Assembly: GCA_910587325.1 (NCBI GenBank)
Contig: CAJUKB010000004.1
Span: 18,045-82,044, forward strand
Length of the DNA: 64,000 bases
Direction: 5' to 3'
From: an uncultured Bacilli bacterium
Lineage (GTDB): Bacteria > Bacillota_I > Bacilli_A > RF39 > UBA660
The notes under the pieces were generated by a model that saw only the letters and a program-made list of their open reading frames with translations, made no database searches and was not told where the DNA came from. Both the position numbers and the translations under genes were made by a program. Positions 52,428 to 60,714 of this stretch are shown here, piece by piece (within the stretch, counting starts at the first letter, position 1; each line of letters starts with the position of its first letter).

Positions 52428-53840
52428 TCACTTTTTTCTTCTTTTTTCATCTTCCCAAAAATCAAAATTATCAAATTTATCTAATTTTTCTTTTAAGGAA
52501 GTGTCTTGGGTTTCTTTTGTTTCTTTCTCTGTATTTTGTTCTATTTTTATTTCTTGCACAAGTTCTTCTTTTTCTAGTTTTTTAACATCCGCTTTTGAAT
52601 TTCTATTTATTTTTTTCTTATGTTTGTTCTTTTTCTTTAATAGACATAAAATCAATAAGAAGGCAAATACTAAACCAACTCCAAAAGCAATACAAATATA
52701 CATATAAGTATTTAAATCTTTAGTTAAACTTTCCACTTCCTCTTGATTCCATACTTGGAAAGTTCCTTCTTCTGTATCATAACTATAATAATCGTATTTT
52801 CCTGTTTCAATGTTCATACCATAGCAAATGACAAAACGACTATTTTCACTTAAACGATATATAGGAACTTCTACTTCGTTAATGCTTATTGTTCCATTAG
52901 TATAATTTTTAAGTTCGTTAGGAAAATCCGTCAAGTATAGAGTCAAAGCATTCGCATTTAATTCGTTATAAATAGTGTAAGTATTATTCTCTTCATTGTA
53001 GATAGCTAGTATCACTTTGCCTGTTGTATCCTTAAGTCCCACTAAAGTAAATCCAGTTGTTTCACTATAAAAAGCTGGAATGGTAAATCCATTTATTTCT
53101 ATTGTTTTTTCTTCATACATATTGAGCTGTGGTAAACTTTTGCCATTTTTAATAATCGTGTAAGATTTTTCTCCTATCTTGACTTCAATTGGATTCGTAT
53201 CTTCTACGTTCACATTGATAACATATGTTTTCGTAGCTCCACTTTCTGCTGTTACCACTACATTAAAGGTATTGATACCTTCTGATACTTCTACTTCTCC
53301 TGTTCCTGAAACACTTGCATGTGATTCATTTGCTTTGGCGGCGATTTTAACAGAATTGACAGTAGATGGAACTGTTACAGAGTATTCTAAGGTATCTTTG
53401 TTGAATGATGGAGTAAGTTCATATCCTTCAATAGATAAAGAGGCTAGATTTGCATCCGTTGCTTTTTCTCTTACAGGAACCACTGTTACTCTTTTAGAAG
53501 CAGATACGTTTGTGGTTGCTCCATCTTTACTAGTAATATCTCCAGTAGCAGTAAAGGAAATCATTCCTAAACTCGTAGCTTTACATGTCACAGTTAGTGT
53601 TTTAGTTGTATTATTTCCGTTACTTGTAGAATCTGCAAAGCTTTGGGTACACCCACTTGTGGAACCGGCAGAAACAATTTTTACATTCCAAGCTGCCGTT
53701 CCTTTTAATGTTAATGTTGCTTTTACAGTACTTCCTAATTCTACGCTTGTTGGAGCGCTTAAAGAATAAGTTGCTGCTGCATGCACCATATAGGGGCACA
53801 AACTAAACAAACATAACAAACGAATTAACTTTCTTTTCAT
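52428..53840 (-). CDS. Membrane-anchored surface protein with bacterial Ig-like and cadherin-like domains
   Basis: The 470-residue protein has a signal peptide (MKRKLIRLLCLFSLCPYMVHA), an Ig-like N-terminal domain (about 25-120: LSAPTSVELGSTVKATLTLK, with one Cys pair TSGCTQ and VTCKAT), and a cadherin-like beta-sandwich domain (about 130-215: LASLSIEGYELTPSFNKDTL, then TLEYSVTVPSTVNSV and YVINVNVEDT). Residues 215-370 are another soluble part, then one membrane helix (YMYICIAFGVGLVFAFLLILCL near 380) and a Lys/Glu-rich cytosolic tail of about 70 residues. It is coupled (14-nt gap) to the glucosaminidase gene upstream. Role inferred: wall-linked accessory to the autolysin. Confidence 0.85.
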   Translation of the reverse strand: MKRKLIRLLCLFSLCPYMVHAAATYSLSAPTSVELGSTVKATLTLKGTAAWNVKIVSAGSTSGCTQSFADSTSNGNNTTKTLTVTCKATSLGMISFTATGDITSKDGATTNVSASKRVTVVPVREKATDANLASLSIEGYELTPSFNKDTLEYSVTVPSTVNSVKIAAKANESHASVSGTGEVEVSEGINTFNVVVTAESGATKTYVINVNVEDTNPIEVKIGEKSYTIIKNGKSLPQLNMYEEKTIEINGFTIPAFYSETTGFTLVGLKDTTGKVILAIYNEENNTYTIYNELNANALTLYLTDFPNELKNYTNGTISINEVEVPIYRLSENSRFVICYGMNIETGKYDYYSYDTEEGTFQVWNQEEVESLTKDLNTYMYICIAFGVGLVFAFLLILCLLKKKNKHKKKINRNSKADVKKLEKEELVQEIKIEQNTEKETKETQDTSLKEKLDKFDNFDFWEDEKRRKK

Positions 53841-53854
53841 TTCATCCCTCTATT

Positions 53855-55609
53855 CTATCTTTGTGAAATATTTTGTGTTCCTAAAAGATATTGTCTAAGT
53901 CTCAATAAATCTGCGGAATTTATATTACTATTTACAAGTTTTGCAGCTTCTAAATAAACACCGCTTAATTTCGATGATCCAATCAAGTGTTGACGCATTT
54001 TAAGTAAATCTGCGGAGTTGATTGTTCCATCTCCGTTTAAATCGCCATAAACAACAGCTGTATAGGTTTCGCCGTTATAAGTGAATGTGGTACCTGTTCC
54101 AATTTTGTCGGCTTTACTAGTAATTGTTACTTGATTTTGTAATTTAGATTTCAAAGTAGAAATACTTTCTCCAACAGTAAATCCTTTCACCAAACCAGAA
54201 CCTACTTTTAGTCCAACAGAAGCTAGCTTCGTTGTAAGTGTTACAGGTATACTCGGACTACTTCCATTACTACTATTTGAACAAATCGTACAAGCACTAC
54301 CACTTGCAAATACTAATCCCGCTTTATAAGGAGATTCTGCTCCACTTGATGCACCTAAATTGTAAAAATTATAAAGTCCGCTATAATTGATTCCCTTATA
54401 TTCAAAAGCATTTCCTGTTGTAGCTGCACCTCCGCCCATTCCTGATTCTTGTAAAGCTAAAGCAGCAAGATAAACGGCACTAACTCCTGATGTTTTTCCC
54501 GCTTCTATAAAGATAGAAGCATAACTTTGATTGTCAAGAATCGAAATTCCATCCATAAAACTTCCCTTTATAATACTCCCTATCATTGCTTCTGTATGGC
54601 TAGAGTTGTAGCGTAAACTTTCAAATTGAAAGATATATTCTTCGTTTAAAAAATTTCTTGGGTCCATGTAGTAAGCAAGTGTTTCTCTATTTGGAACGTA
54701 CCATCCTTTATCATTTCCTGCTTGCACATAACTTCCGTTTTCTATTAGATAATATGCTGTACTTCCATTAATAGCAGATACCCCATTTTCATAAGTTAAT
54801 GCAGTATCAAAATTTTCATTTGTCTGTAATGCTTCAAAAGTCCAACTTGGATGTTTCGTATGTAAAGCACGTAAATAAGGCTTATAAGAATCAGGAAATC
54901 CTGCTTGGCTTAATTTTGTTTCAAATGCCGCATCGGTAATGGTATCTTGTCTTGGAACCGTTGTTTTATTTCCTCCTGGTCGATTATAAACATTTGCCAT
55001 ATTATTATAAACCGGAATGGTAAATGTAAATGGTAAATCTAAAAAATTACTATTTGCATAGGCTTTATACGTTTTAGAAGATTCATTAGAAGGTGCCGCA
55101 ATATTGGTTTGGTATTGGTGTGAATACATACTATAGTTGCTGTTTGGATTGACATTGAATTTTTTTAAATAAATCGTATATTGTCCTTGCGCAATGTAAG
55201 AACCATTAATATAAATAGCTCCCCCTATAATGGCTTTTTTAGGTGAAGTCCAAGGCCTTAAGTAAACATCGCTACCATCAATGACAACTCCTGCTGCACA
55301 TACATACCCGGTGTACTCTCCATAAGTAGCTTTATAAAACCCAGTAGAACAACCAGATGTTGGAGCAGTTTTGGTAAGACCATGAAGAAATACAATATCA
55401 TCAGTACTTAAATTCACTAAAATTTGATTATTTTTAGTATCTGTCGTTGGTTTTACTCTGATTTTTTGCGTATCGTTTTTAATCTTTCCTGGTATTAATT
55501 CTTCTGCTTCTACCTGAATAGGAAAAGAAAAGATAGAAGAAAAAGTAATACTAAAAATAAGGGTTATTGAAAATACTTTTGCAAAAAACTTTTTTACCTT
55601 TTTAGGCAT
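53855..55609 (-). CDS. Secreted N-acetylglucosaminidase-like autolysin with SH3-like and dockerin domains
   Basis: The 584 residues open with a signal peptide (VFSITLIFSITFSSIFSFPIQVEAEE). A bacterial SH3-like domain follows (about 40-115), then a linker domain with YSMYSHQYQTNIAAP near 165. The glucosaminidase domain (about 290-430) includes IFIEAGKTSGVSAVYLAALALQESGM with a catalytic Glu, and NAFEYKGINYSGLYNFYNLG. The C-terminus has a dockerin-like pair: DLNGDGTINSADLLKMRQHLIG (split at 20 residues as DLNGDGTINSADLLKMRQHL plus IG), near 520, and a degenerate second NSNINSADLLRLRQYLLG. It would cleave peptidoglycan. GGAGGGAAAGCT precedes the ATG. No cohesin gene is seen in the window. Confidence 0.88.
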   Translation of the reverse strand: MPKKVKKFFAKVFSITLIFSITFSSIFSFPIQVEAEELIPGKIKNDTQKIRVKPTTDTKNNQILVNLSTDDIVFLHGLTKTAPTSGCSTGFYKATYGEYTGYVCAAGVVIDGSDVYLRPWTSPKKAIIGGAIYINGSYIAQGQYTIYLKKFNVNPNSNYSMYSHQYQTNIAAPSNESSKTYKAYANSNFLDLPFTFTIPVYNNMANVYNRPGGNKTTVPRQDTITDAAFETKLSQAGFPDSYKPYLRALHTKHPSWTFEALQTNENFDTALTYENGVSAINGSTAYYLIENGSYVQAGNDKGWYVPNRETLAYYMDPRNFLNEEYIFQFESLRYNSSHTEAMIGSIIKGSFMDGISILDNQSYASIFIEAGKTSGVSAVYLAALALQESGMGGGAATTGNAFEYKGINYSGLYNFYNLGASSGAESPYKAGLVFASGSACTICSNSSNGSSPSIPVTLTTKLASVGLKVGSGLVKGFTVGESISTLKSKLQNQVTITSKADKIGTGTTFTYNGETYTAVVYGDLNGDGTINSADLLKMRQHLIGSSKLSGVYLEAAKLVNSNINSADLLRLRQYLLGTQNISQR

Positions 55610-55709
55610 AGCTTTCCCTCCTTTTTCTAATACTATTTTAACATTTTACATTCTTTTTTTAAAGATTTCGAAGTCTAGATTTGTAAGCATAGTGTCAAGT
55701 AAGTGATTA

Positions 55710-55739
55710 TTGTAAATGATAAGCATTTTGGGGTATAAT
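55710..55739 (+). promoter_or_regulatory. Promoter of the LCP-PASTA gene
   Basis: TTGTAA (55710-55715), 18 nt, TATAAT (55734-55739), then AGAGGA at 55750-55755 and ATG at 55764. The short G run (GGGG) before the -10 is only four long and is not a slippage tract. Confidence 0.65.
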
Positions 55740-55763
55740 TATAAAATACGAGAGGATTTGAAT

Positions 55764-57815
55764 ATGAAAGTACTTTGTAAAAAAATTAAGCGTGCCAACA
55801 AGATAGCACTCGCTATTTATATTTTATCTATAGGAATGTTTATTGCAAGTTATATTTACTTTGCAATTTCCTTATTTAAATTAGAAGGAATTGAAACCGT
55901 TATTCGTGCTTCCTTACTTGTTTTCTTTGTGATTTGGTTTTTAATTTATTTCTTATTTGGACTATCCACATTAGTCACAAAAAAGCTAAAAAAATTTTTA
56001 GTTCTGACCTTTATCCAGCTTTTATTTTTAGGTATTATGCTATTTGCATCCTTAGTGATTCATCGTCTTTATGGTAAATTAGAAATGATTAGTAACCAAG
56101 ACTATACTTTGTATACCACAAACTTAATTGCTCTTAAAGATACCGAGTTAAATGGTAGTAGCAAAATCGGAATGATTAGCAACAATGAAGACATAGAAGG
56201 TTATATATTAGCCAATACATTAATCAATAAAGAAAATTTGAGTCATGAAGTAGAATACTTTGATGATTACTATTCCATGTTGAATGCTTTATATAATAAA
56301 GAAATTGCTGCAGCATTTGTATCTAGTAACTATATTATTTTATTTAGTAGTGAAGAAGTTTATGAACATATAGGGGAAGAAACCAAAGTTTTATACGAAT
56401 ATAGTGAACAAATGAAATCCAAAACCATTACCAATACCAATAAAAAACTAACTGAACCTTTTACCGTACTTTTAATGGGTGTAGATTCAGAGAAAGATGG
56501 TTTAAATGCCAATGCTGCGTTTAATGGAGATACCTTAATGCTCATTACGTTTAATCCTAATACTTTAAATGCAACAATGTTAAGTATTCCAAGAGATACA
56601 TACGTTCCTATTGCTTGTAACAATAACAGAAATCATAAAATAAATTCCTCTGCTGCTTACGGAACAGAATGTGTTATTAATACCGTTAAAAATTTAGTGG
56701 ATGTCGATATTGATTATTATGCTAAAATAAATTTTAATGGAGTTATTGACTTAGTAAATGCTTTAGGTGGAATTGATGTAGAAGTAGAACAACCGGATTA
56801 TAAAGTCTATGTCAAACGTTATGGAGAAGGAAAGTTATGCGAAAGTAATTCCTTACGTAATATGAATGATTTAGTATGTATGGATACCGGAATGCAACAT
56901 TTAAATGGAGAGCAAGCTCTTGCGTATGCAAGAAATAGACATGGATTCTTAGAAAGTGATTTAGCAAGAAATAGACACCAACAACAAATTGTAGAAGCGT
57001 TATCGAAAAAGCTATTAAGTGTGAGTAGTTTTAGTGATTTTGAAAACTTACTTGATGTCGTTGGAAAAAATATTGCAACGAACCTTTCTACTTCCCAAAT
57101 GTTATCTTTTTATCAAACATTAAAAAATATGTTAATGCAAAGTTTAAAAGGGAATGACTTTATTACGATTCAAAAAACTTATTTAGAAGTTTATAACTTA
57201 CCTGTCATGGTAGGTGGTATGCAATTGTCTGCTCTTGGTTATTATGAAAATAGTTTAGAAAAAATAAAAGAGGCTATGAATGTTAATTTAGGATTAAAGG
57301 AAGAAGAAATGATTAAAACCTTCTCCTATGATTATAATGAAGAGTACGAATCTCCTGTAATTGGAAAAGGAGTACGAAGTGGTACCAAAGAAGCAACAGT
57401 GCCAAACTTAATTGGCAGTACCTTAAGAACTGCCGAAGATTGGGGAAGAAATAATAATGTTACTATCCATACTGAATTTGTTTGTAGTGATGGTATTCCT
57501 GGAATTATAGGAAATCAAAGCGTTCGAATTGGGACATCTGTTAAGAGTATTTCAAGTATGACTATTTATATTAATCAAGCTTGTAATGGAACCACTACTC
57601 CAAGTGATGGCAATACAACAGACAATAATAACAATAATAACAATAATAACAATAACGACACGCCTAGTTTAATTGACCCTATTCCGGGAGTTCCAACAGA
57701 GCCAAATCCTGATGGGGATAATCCAAGTGGTGGAGATAATAACGAAGGAGACAATAACCAAACGCCTGACCCAACCATTCCAGGGCTTCCTACAGAAGGA
57801 GAAGAAGAAAACTAA
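55764..57815 (+). CDS. LytR-CpsA-Psr (LCP) family protein with PASTA domain and Asn-rich tail
   Basis: LCP proteins attach lipid-linked glycans or teichoic acids to peptidoglycan. The 683 residues (start at ATG 55764) have three N-terminal membrane segments (residues about 12-35, 48-68, 75-95). The LCP catalytic domain runs about 233-415: VLLMGVDSEKDG, MLSIPRDTYVP with the pyrophosphate-binding Arg, NALGGIDVEV and ALAYARNRHGFLESDLARNR. A PASTA-like domain follows near 544-609 (ATVPNLIGSTLRTAEDWG). The tail is low-complexity Asn, Pro, Gly and Glu. ATG at 55764 has AGAGGA 8 nt upstream, so the 16-codon upstream extension is not used. It is the probable final step for the polymers made here. Confidence 0.93.
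   Translation: MKVLCKKIKRANKIALAIYILSIGMFIASYIYFAISLFKLEGIETVIRASLLVFFVIWFLIYFLFGLSTLVTKKLKKFLVLTFIQLLFLGIMLFASLVIHRLYGKLEMISNQDYTLYTTNLIALKDTELNGSSKIGMISNNEDIEGYILANTLINKENLSHEVEYFDDYYSMLNALYNKEIAAAFVSSNYIILFSSEEVYEHIGEETKVLYEYSEQMKSKTITNTNKKLTEPFTVLLMGVDSEKDGLNANAAFNGDTLMLITFNPNTLNATMLSIPRDTYVPIACNNNRNHKINSSAAYGTECVINTVKNLVDVDIDYYAKINFNGVIDLVNALGGIDVEVEQPDYKVYVKRYGEGKLCESNSLRNMNDLVCMDTGMQHLNGEQALAYARNRHGFLESDLARNRHQQQIVEALSKKLLSVSSFSDFENLLDVVGKNIATNLSTSQMLSFYQTLKNMLMQSLKGNDFITIQKTYLEVYNLPVMVGGMQLSALGYYENSLEKIKEAMNVNLGLKEEEMIKTFSYDYNEEYESPVIGKGVRSGTKEATVPNLIGSTLRTAEDWGRNNNVTIHTEFVCSDGIPGIIGNQSVRIGTSVKSISSMTIYINQACNGTTTPSDGNTTDNNNNNNNNNNNDTPSLIDPIPGVPTEPNPDGDNPSGGDNNEGDNNQTPDPTIPGLPTEGEEEN
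57624..57656 (+). repeat. Nine-base tandem repeat encoding Asn
   Basis: AATAATAAC repeats about 3.7 times in frame and encodes an Asn run of 11 residues within the LCP tail. Length changes would keep the frame because the unit is a multiple of three. Confidence 0.85.
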
Positions 57816-57849
57816 CCTTCTTTTTTCATGGTAAAAAACCAAAAAAGAG

Positions 57850-57878
57850 TTGTATCGAAACACAATATTGTGTACAAT
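57850..57878 (+). promoter_or_regulatory. Promoter of a candidate antisense RNA
   Basis: TTGTAT (57850-57855), 17-nt spacer, TACAAT (57873-57878). No coding start follows; the transcript would reach the terminator at 57929-57985. Confidence 0.55.
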
Positions 57879-57884
57879 ATAAAT

Positions 57885-57985
57885 GTAAGTGCTACTAAGT
57901 AGATAACGCCTTACAATTTTGGTTGAAAGACGCTATACCATTCGTCGTATAATTTATGCAAGTTTTGGTTAGCGTCTATTTTTTA
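57885..57985 (+). ncRNA. Candidate antitoxin RNA, convergent to a short hydrophobic peptide gene
   Basis: A transcript of about 100 nt would start near 57885 and end at a hairpin with stem GACGCTA/TAGCGTC (57929-57935 and 57970-57976) and a T run. It runs opposite to the 28-codon membrane peptide ORF on the minus strand (57983-58069), and covers its 3' side. This convergent arrangement is that of TxpA/RatA or BsrG/SR4 pairs. The RNA sequence matches no family that I recognise. Confidence 0.45.
57929..57985. terminator. Intrinsic terminator shared by the candidate antisense RNA and the peptide gene
   Basis: GACGCTATACC pairs with GGTTAGCGTC and is followed by TATTTTTTAT on the plus strand. 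On the minus strand the same stem is followed by TTTCAA, weaker but possible. Confidence 0.6.
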
Positions 57986-58069
57986 TATTAAACGTAGTAT
58001 AACTACTATTAACATAATTATAATGATTAAAAGTACAAATACTAATAAAAGCATTGAATCTTTTTTCAT
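57983..58069 (-). CDS. Short hydrophobic peptide (28 residues), possible type I toxin
   Basis: The peptide begins MKKDSML and continues as one hydrophobic membrane helix of about 20 residues, ending VVILRLI. A TATAAT (58102-58107 read leftward) sits 33 nt before the ATG, with AGGGG between. A plus-strand promoter drives a convergent short RNA at its 3' end. Small single-helix membrane peptides with such antisense RNAs are typical type I toxins. The peptide was too short for standard ORF lists. Alternatively it is a free membrane micropeptide. Confidence 0.45.
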   Translation of the reverse strand: MKKDSMLLLVFVLLIIIIMLIVVILRLI

Positions 58070-58101
58070 AACTACTCGCCCCTACTCTACAACTCCCCTT
58101 G

Positions 58102-58107
58102 ATTATA
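58102..58107 (-). promoter_or_regulatory. -10 element of the hydrophobic peptide gene
   Basis: TATAAT read leftward, followed by AAGGGGAG and AGGGG elements before the peptide ATG at 58069. No clear -35 is present at 17 nt. Confidence 0.4.
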
Positions 58108-58255
58108 AAAAATCTTGATGTTTGTATATGTAAGAAAAAAGTAGTAAGGCGCCACTTTTTGCTAACACGAATTTGTATTATAATTTATTTACAATAGTTT
58201 CGACAAAATAGGACAAAAGTTTTTTTAATCAATAGAAAATAAGGAAGAATGAAAT

Positions 58256-58789
58256 ATGAAAGATTGGACAAAACATCAGTTACATCGTTTACGTATTGCC
58301 CTAATACTGAATAGCGATAAAAGAAATCGTTATATTATTAAACATAATATATTTAGGAGTGTGGGAGAAAACTTTTTCTTTCAACCAAGAATTATTCCAC
58401 CAGAGCCAAAACTAATCAAATTCCATAATAATGACATTGTCACAAGCAACGTTACATTTGTAAATCATGACGTTTTTCATTTAGGACTTAATAAATTAGG
58501 AAAAGGGGAATTTTATTATAAAACCGGTTGTATTGAAGTTATGGATAATGTGTTTATTGGATGTAATAGTATCATTCTTTATAACGTTCGCATAGGACCA
58601 AATGCAATTATTGCAGCAGGAAGTGTTGTTACTAAAGATGTGCCTCCTAATAGTGTTGTGGCAGGAGTACCAGCTAGAGTGATTGGTACATTTGATGATT
58701 ATGTGAATAAAAGATTAAAAAGTAATCGTATGTATCCTATTGATATACTATGGGAAAACTTTGAAAAAGAAAAAAATAACGGGAGTTAA
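58256..58789 (+). CDS. Hexapeptide-repeat acyltransferase (left-handed beta-helix)
   Basis: The 177-residue protein has a basic N-terminus, then hexapeptide-repeat sequence: VMDNVFIGCNSIILYNVRIG, PNAIIAAGSVVTKDVPPNSV and VAGVPARVIG, ending in a helical tail. This is the CoA-dependent acetyltransferase fold used on sugars. FVNHDVFHLG near residue 70 contains the likely catalytic His. AAGGAAG lies 8 nt upstream of the ATG. It is separate from the glycan operons, flanked by a terminator, and may O-acetylate a nucleotide sugar or a wall polymer precursor. Confidence 0.88.
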   Translation: MKDWTKHQLHRLRIALILNSDKRNRYIIKHNIFRSVGENFFFQPRIIPPEPKLIKFHNNDIVTSNVTFVNHDVFHLGLNKLGKGEFYYKTGCIEVMDNVFIGCNSIILYNVRIGPNAIIAAGSVVTKDVPPNSVVAGVPARVIGTFDDYVNKRLKSNRMYPIDILWENFEKEKNNGS

Positions 58790-58805
58790 ATCTCGTTATT
58801 TTTAT
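58774..58805 (+). terminator. Intrinsic terminator of the hexapeptide acyltransferase gene
   Basis: AATAACGGGAG pairs with CTCGTTATT (one bulged G) and is followed by a T-rich run. The coding region ends inside the stem. Confidence 0.65.
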
Positions 58806-58826
58806 TTGTATTTTAAATAGGAAAAT

Positions 58827-59669
58827 TTATTGTAGCTTTCTCGTTAAGCCTACATTTATTTCAGGTTGAATTATATTTATCTTCTCTTCTAAAGTTTTAC
58901 TTCCATCTTTTAAAGTCACATATACAAATTCATCCATATTTTCTATTGTAGCATTATCCATTTTGGGAATTTCTGCACTAATTACATATTCTTTATTATT
59001 TCCTTTTAAAGAAGTTTTTTCACCTAAAATGACGTAAGTAGGGTTGTTTTCTTTCAGTACTAAATAGGCACTATTAACACTTCCATCTGAATTTTTAAAA
59101 TTTCCAAAATAGACAGGTTCTCTATACGTTTTCATAGGTAAATCTAAAATGCCAAAATTCGTATAATGATTTTTTATTGCTTCTATCCATTCTTCTTTTT
59201 CTCTATTTTTTTCTTGATAATCAACATTTATTTCAGACTGAATTATATTTACTTTTTCTTCTAAATTTTTACTCTTGTCTCTTAATGTCATGTATACAAA
59301 TTGGTCCATATTCTCTATTGTAGCATTATCCATTTTAGGAATTTCTGCACTAATTACATGTTCTACATGATGAATAGTTACAAATCCTAATTCAGTTTTT
59401 GGATATTCTTCAATAGGTTTTTTTGTCCCTACAATTACATAAGTAGGGATATCTTCTTTCAATGTTAAATAAATTTCATTTATACTTCCATCTAGATTTT
59501 CTATAAGTCCAAAGTAAATCGGATTGCAATAAGTTTCCTTATCTAATCCTGCTACATTAAAATTAGTATAATTTTTTTTATTTTCCTTTTGGTCTTTTCT
59601 TACTTCTGCTTTTTCTTCATAAGACATACCATTTTTCTTTTGGTAGACATGTTTCCAACTTTTTGCCAT
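58827..59669 (-). CDS. Hypothetical protein made of two repeats of about 115 residues
   Basis: The product (280 residues from ATG 59669) has two homologous halves. Repeat 1 (about 30-140) contains YTNFNVAGLDKETYCNPIYF, then DIPTYVIVGTK and VISAEIPKMDNATIENMDQF. Repeat 2 (about 165-270) contains YTNFGILDLPMKTYREPVYF, NNPTYVILGEK and VISAEIPKMDNATIENMDEF. The pair shows about 50 percent identity by eye. There is no signal peptide or membrane segment. Start: GGGAGG is 5 nt before ATG 59669, so the longer frame up to 59756, which would overlap tsaD, is not used. No family is recognised. Confidence 0.75.
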   Translation of the reverse strand: MAKSWKHVYQKKNGMSYEEKAEVRKDQKENKKNYTNFNVAGLDKETYCNPIYFGLIENLDGSINEIYLTLKEDIPTYVIVGTKKPIEEYPKTELGFVTIHHVEHVISAEIPKMDNATIENMDQFVYMTLRDKSKNLEEKVNIIQSEINVDYQEKNREKEEWIEAIKNHYTNFGILDLPMKTYREPVYFGNFKNSDGSVNSAYLVLKENNPTYVILGEKTSLKGNNKEYVISAEIPKMDNATIENMDEFVYVTLKDGSKTLEEKINIIQPEINVGLTRKLQ

Positions 59670-59700
59670 AAAAACCTCCCTTACTTCCATACTAACATAA

Positions 59701-60714
59701 TTATTGATACTCCACAATAGAAGATTGACTACTTGCATTAAGAGTAAAATCAGCAAATTTATTTTGTTTAAATAAAGGATACGCAGCTGCTCCTATCATA
59801 GCGGCATTATCAGTACAATATTTTTTATCCGGAATACTTAAATGTACTTGGTACTTATCAGCAACCTTTTTGATTTTTTCACGTAAATAACCACTAGAAG
59901 CGACTCCTCCTGCAATGATTAACTCTTTTACATCCATATTTTTTAAAGCAAGTTCTACTTTTCTTGTGACTTCCTCTATAGCAGTCGTTTGGAAACTACA
60001 AGCCAAATCCTCTTTTCTTATTTCGTTTCCTCTTTGGGTTTCGTTATGCACTAGATTAATCACAGCACTTTTTAAGCCACTAAAACTAAAGCGATAAGAA
60101 CCATCTTGTACAGGTTTAGGCATTGGATAACTTGGTGTTCCTAGGGTAGCTAGTTTTTCCACATTAGGTCCTCCCGGATATTTAAGTCCTAGAACGCGTG
60201 CTACTTTATCATAACTTTCTCCAATGGCATCATCTAGAGTACTTCCTAAAATTTTAAACTTGTAATCATCTTCCATTAAAATTAAATCCGTATGTCCTCC
60301 GCTTACTACTAGGGCAAGAAGGGGAAATGTAAGTTTATTATCAAGTGCATTTGCATAAATATGACCAATCGTATGATGAACTGCAATTAAAGGCTTTTTA
60401 TAAACAAGAGATAAAGTTTTAGCAAATTCAACGCCAACAAGTAAACTTCCTAAAAGTCCGGGAGCATATGTTACAGCTATGGCATCAATTTCCTCTATCT
60501 TGATACTACTTTTTTTTAATGTTTCTTCTAAAACAAGAGTAATATTCTCTGTGTGCATACGAGAAGCAATTTCGGGAACAACTCCTCCATACTCTGCATG
60601 GGTATCCATTTGAGTAAGTACTACAAAAGATTCTACTACTGAACCATTTTTAACAATCGCCATACTTGTTTCATCACATGAAGATTCAATACCCAAAATA
60701 TATACATCTTTCAT
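59701..60714 (-). CDS. tsaD: tRNA N6-threonylcarbamoyladenosine transferase (TsaD)
   Basis: TsaD transfers threonylcarbamoyl to A37 of ANN-decoding tRNAs with TsaB and TsaE. The 337 residues show the ASKHA-like core: ILGIESSCDETSMAIV at the start, HAEYGGVVPEIASRMH near 45, the metal-binding HHTIGHIYAN near 110, LVVSGGHTDLIL near 130 and IIAGGVASSGYLREKI near 265. The start overlaps the stop of rimI by 4 nt (ATGA). All four genes of the group point the same way. This housekeeping gene is well conserved. Confidence 0.97.
   Translation of the reverse strand: MKDVYILGIESSCDETSMAIVKNGSVVESFVVLTQMDTHAEYGGVVPEIASRMHTENITLVLEETLKKSSIKIEEIDAIAVTYAPGLLGSLLVGVEFAKTLSLVYKKPLIAVHHTIGHIYANALDNKLTFPLLALVVSGGHTDLILMEDDYKFKILGSTLDDAIGESYDKVARVLGLKYPGGPNVEKLATLGTPSYPMPKPVQDGSYRFSFSGLKSAVINLVHNETQRGNEIRKEDLACSFQTTAIEEVTRKVELALKNMDVKELIIAGGVASSGYLREKIKKVADKYQVHLSIPDKKYCTDNAAMIGAAAYPLFKQNKFADFTLNASSQSSIVEYQ

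Noticed and set aside
53179..53769. 196-codon open frame on the plus strand
   Set aside because: It lies antisense within the cadherin-like surface-protein gene and mirrors its Thr/Val-rich codons; no ribosome site or promoter.
55716..55763. Sixteen-codon N-terminal extension of the LCP protein
   Set aside because: It contains the -10 box and the ribosome site, so it cannot be translated as part of the protein.
57575..57778. Minus-strand open frames opposite the LCP tail
   Set aside because: Low-complexity Leu/Pro/Ser translation is the complement of the Asn/Gly/Pro-rich LCP tail; no start signals.
59670..59756. Upstream extension of the repeat protein (MLILLLMQVV...)
   Set aside because: It would overlap tsaD and has no ribosome site, while GGGAGG precedes ATG 59669.
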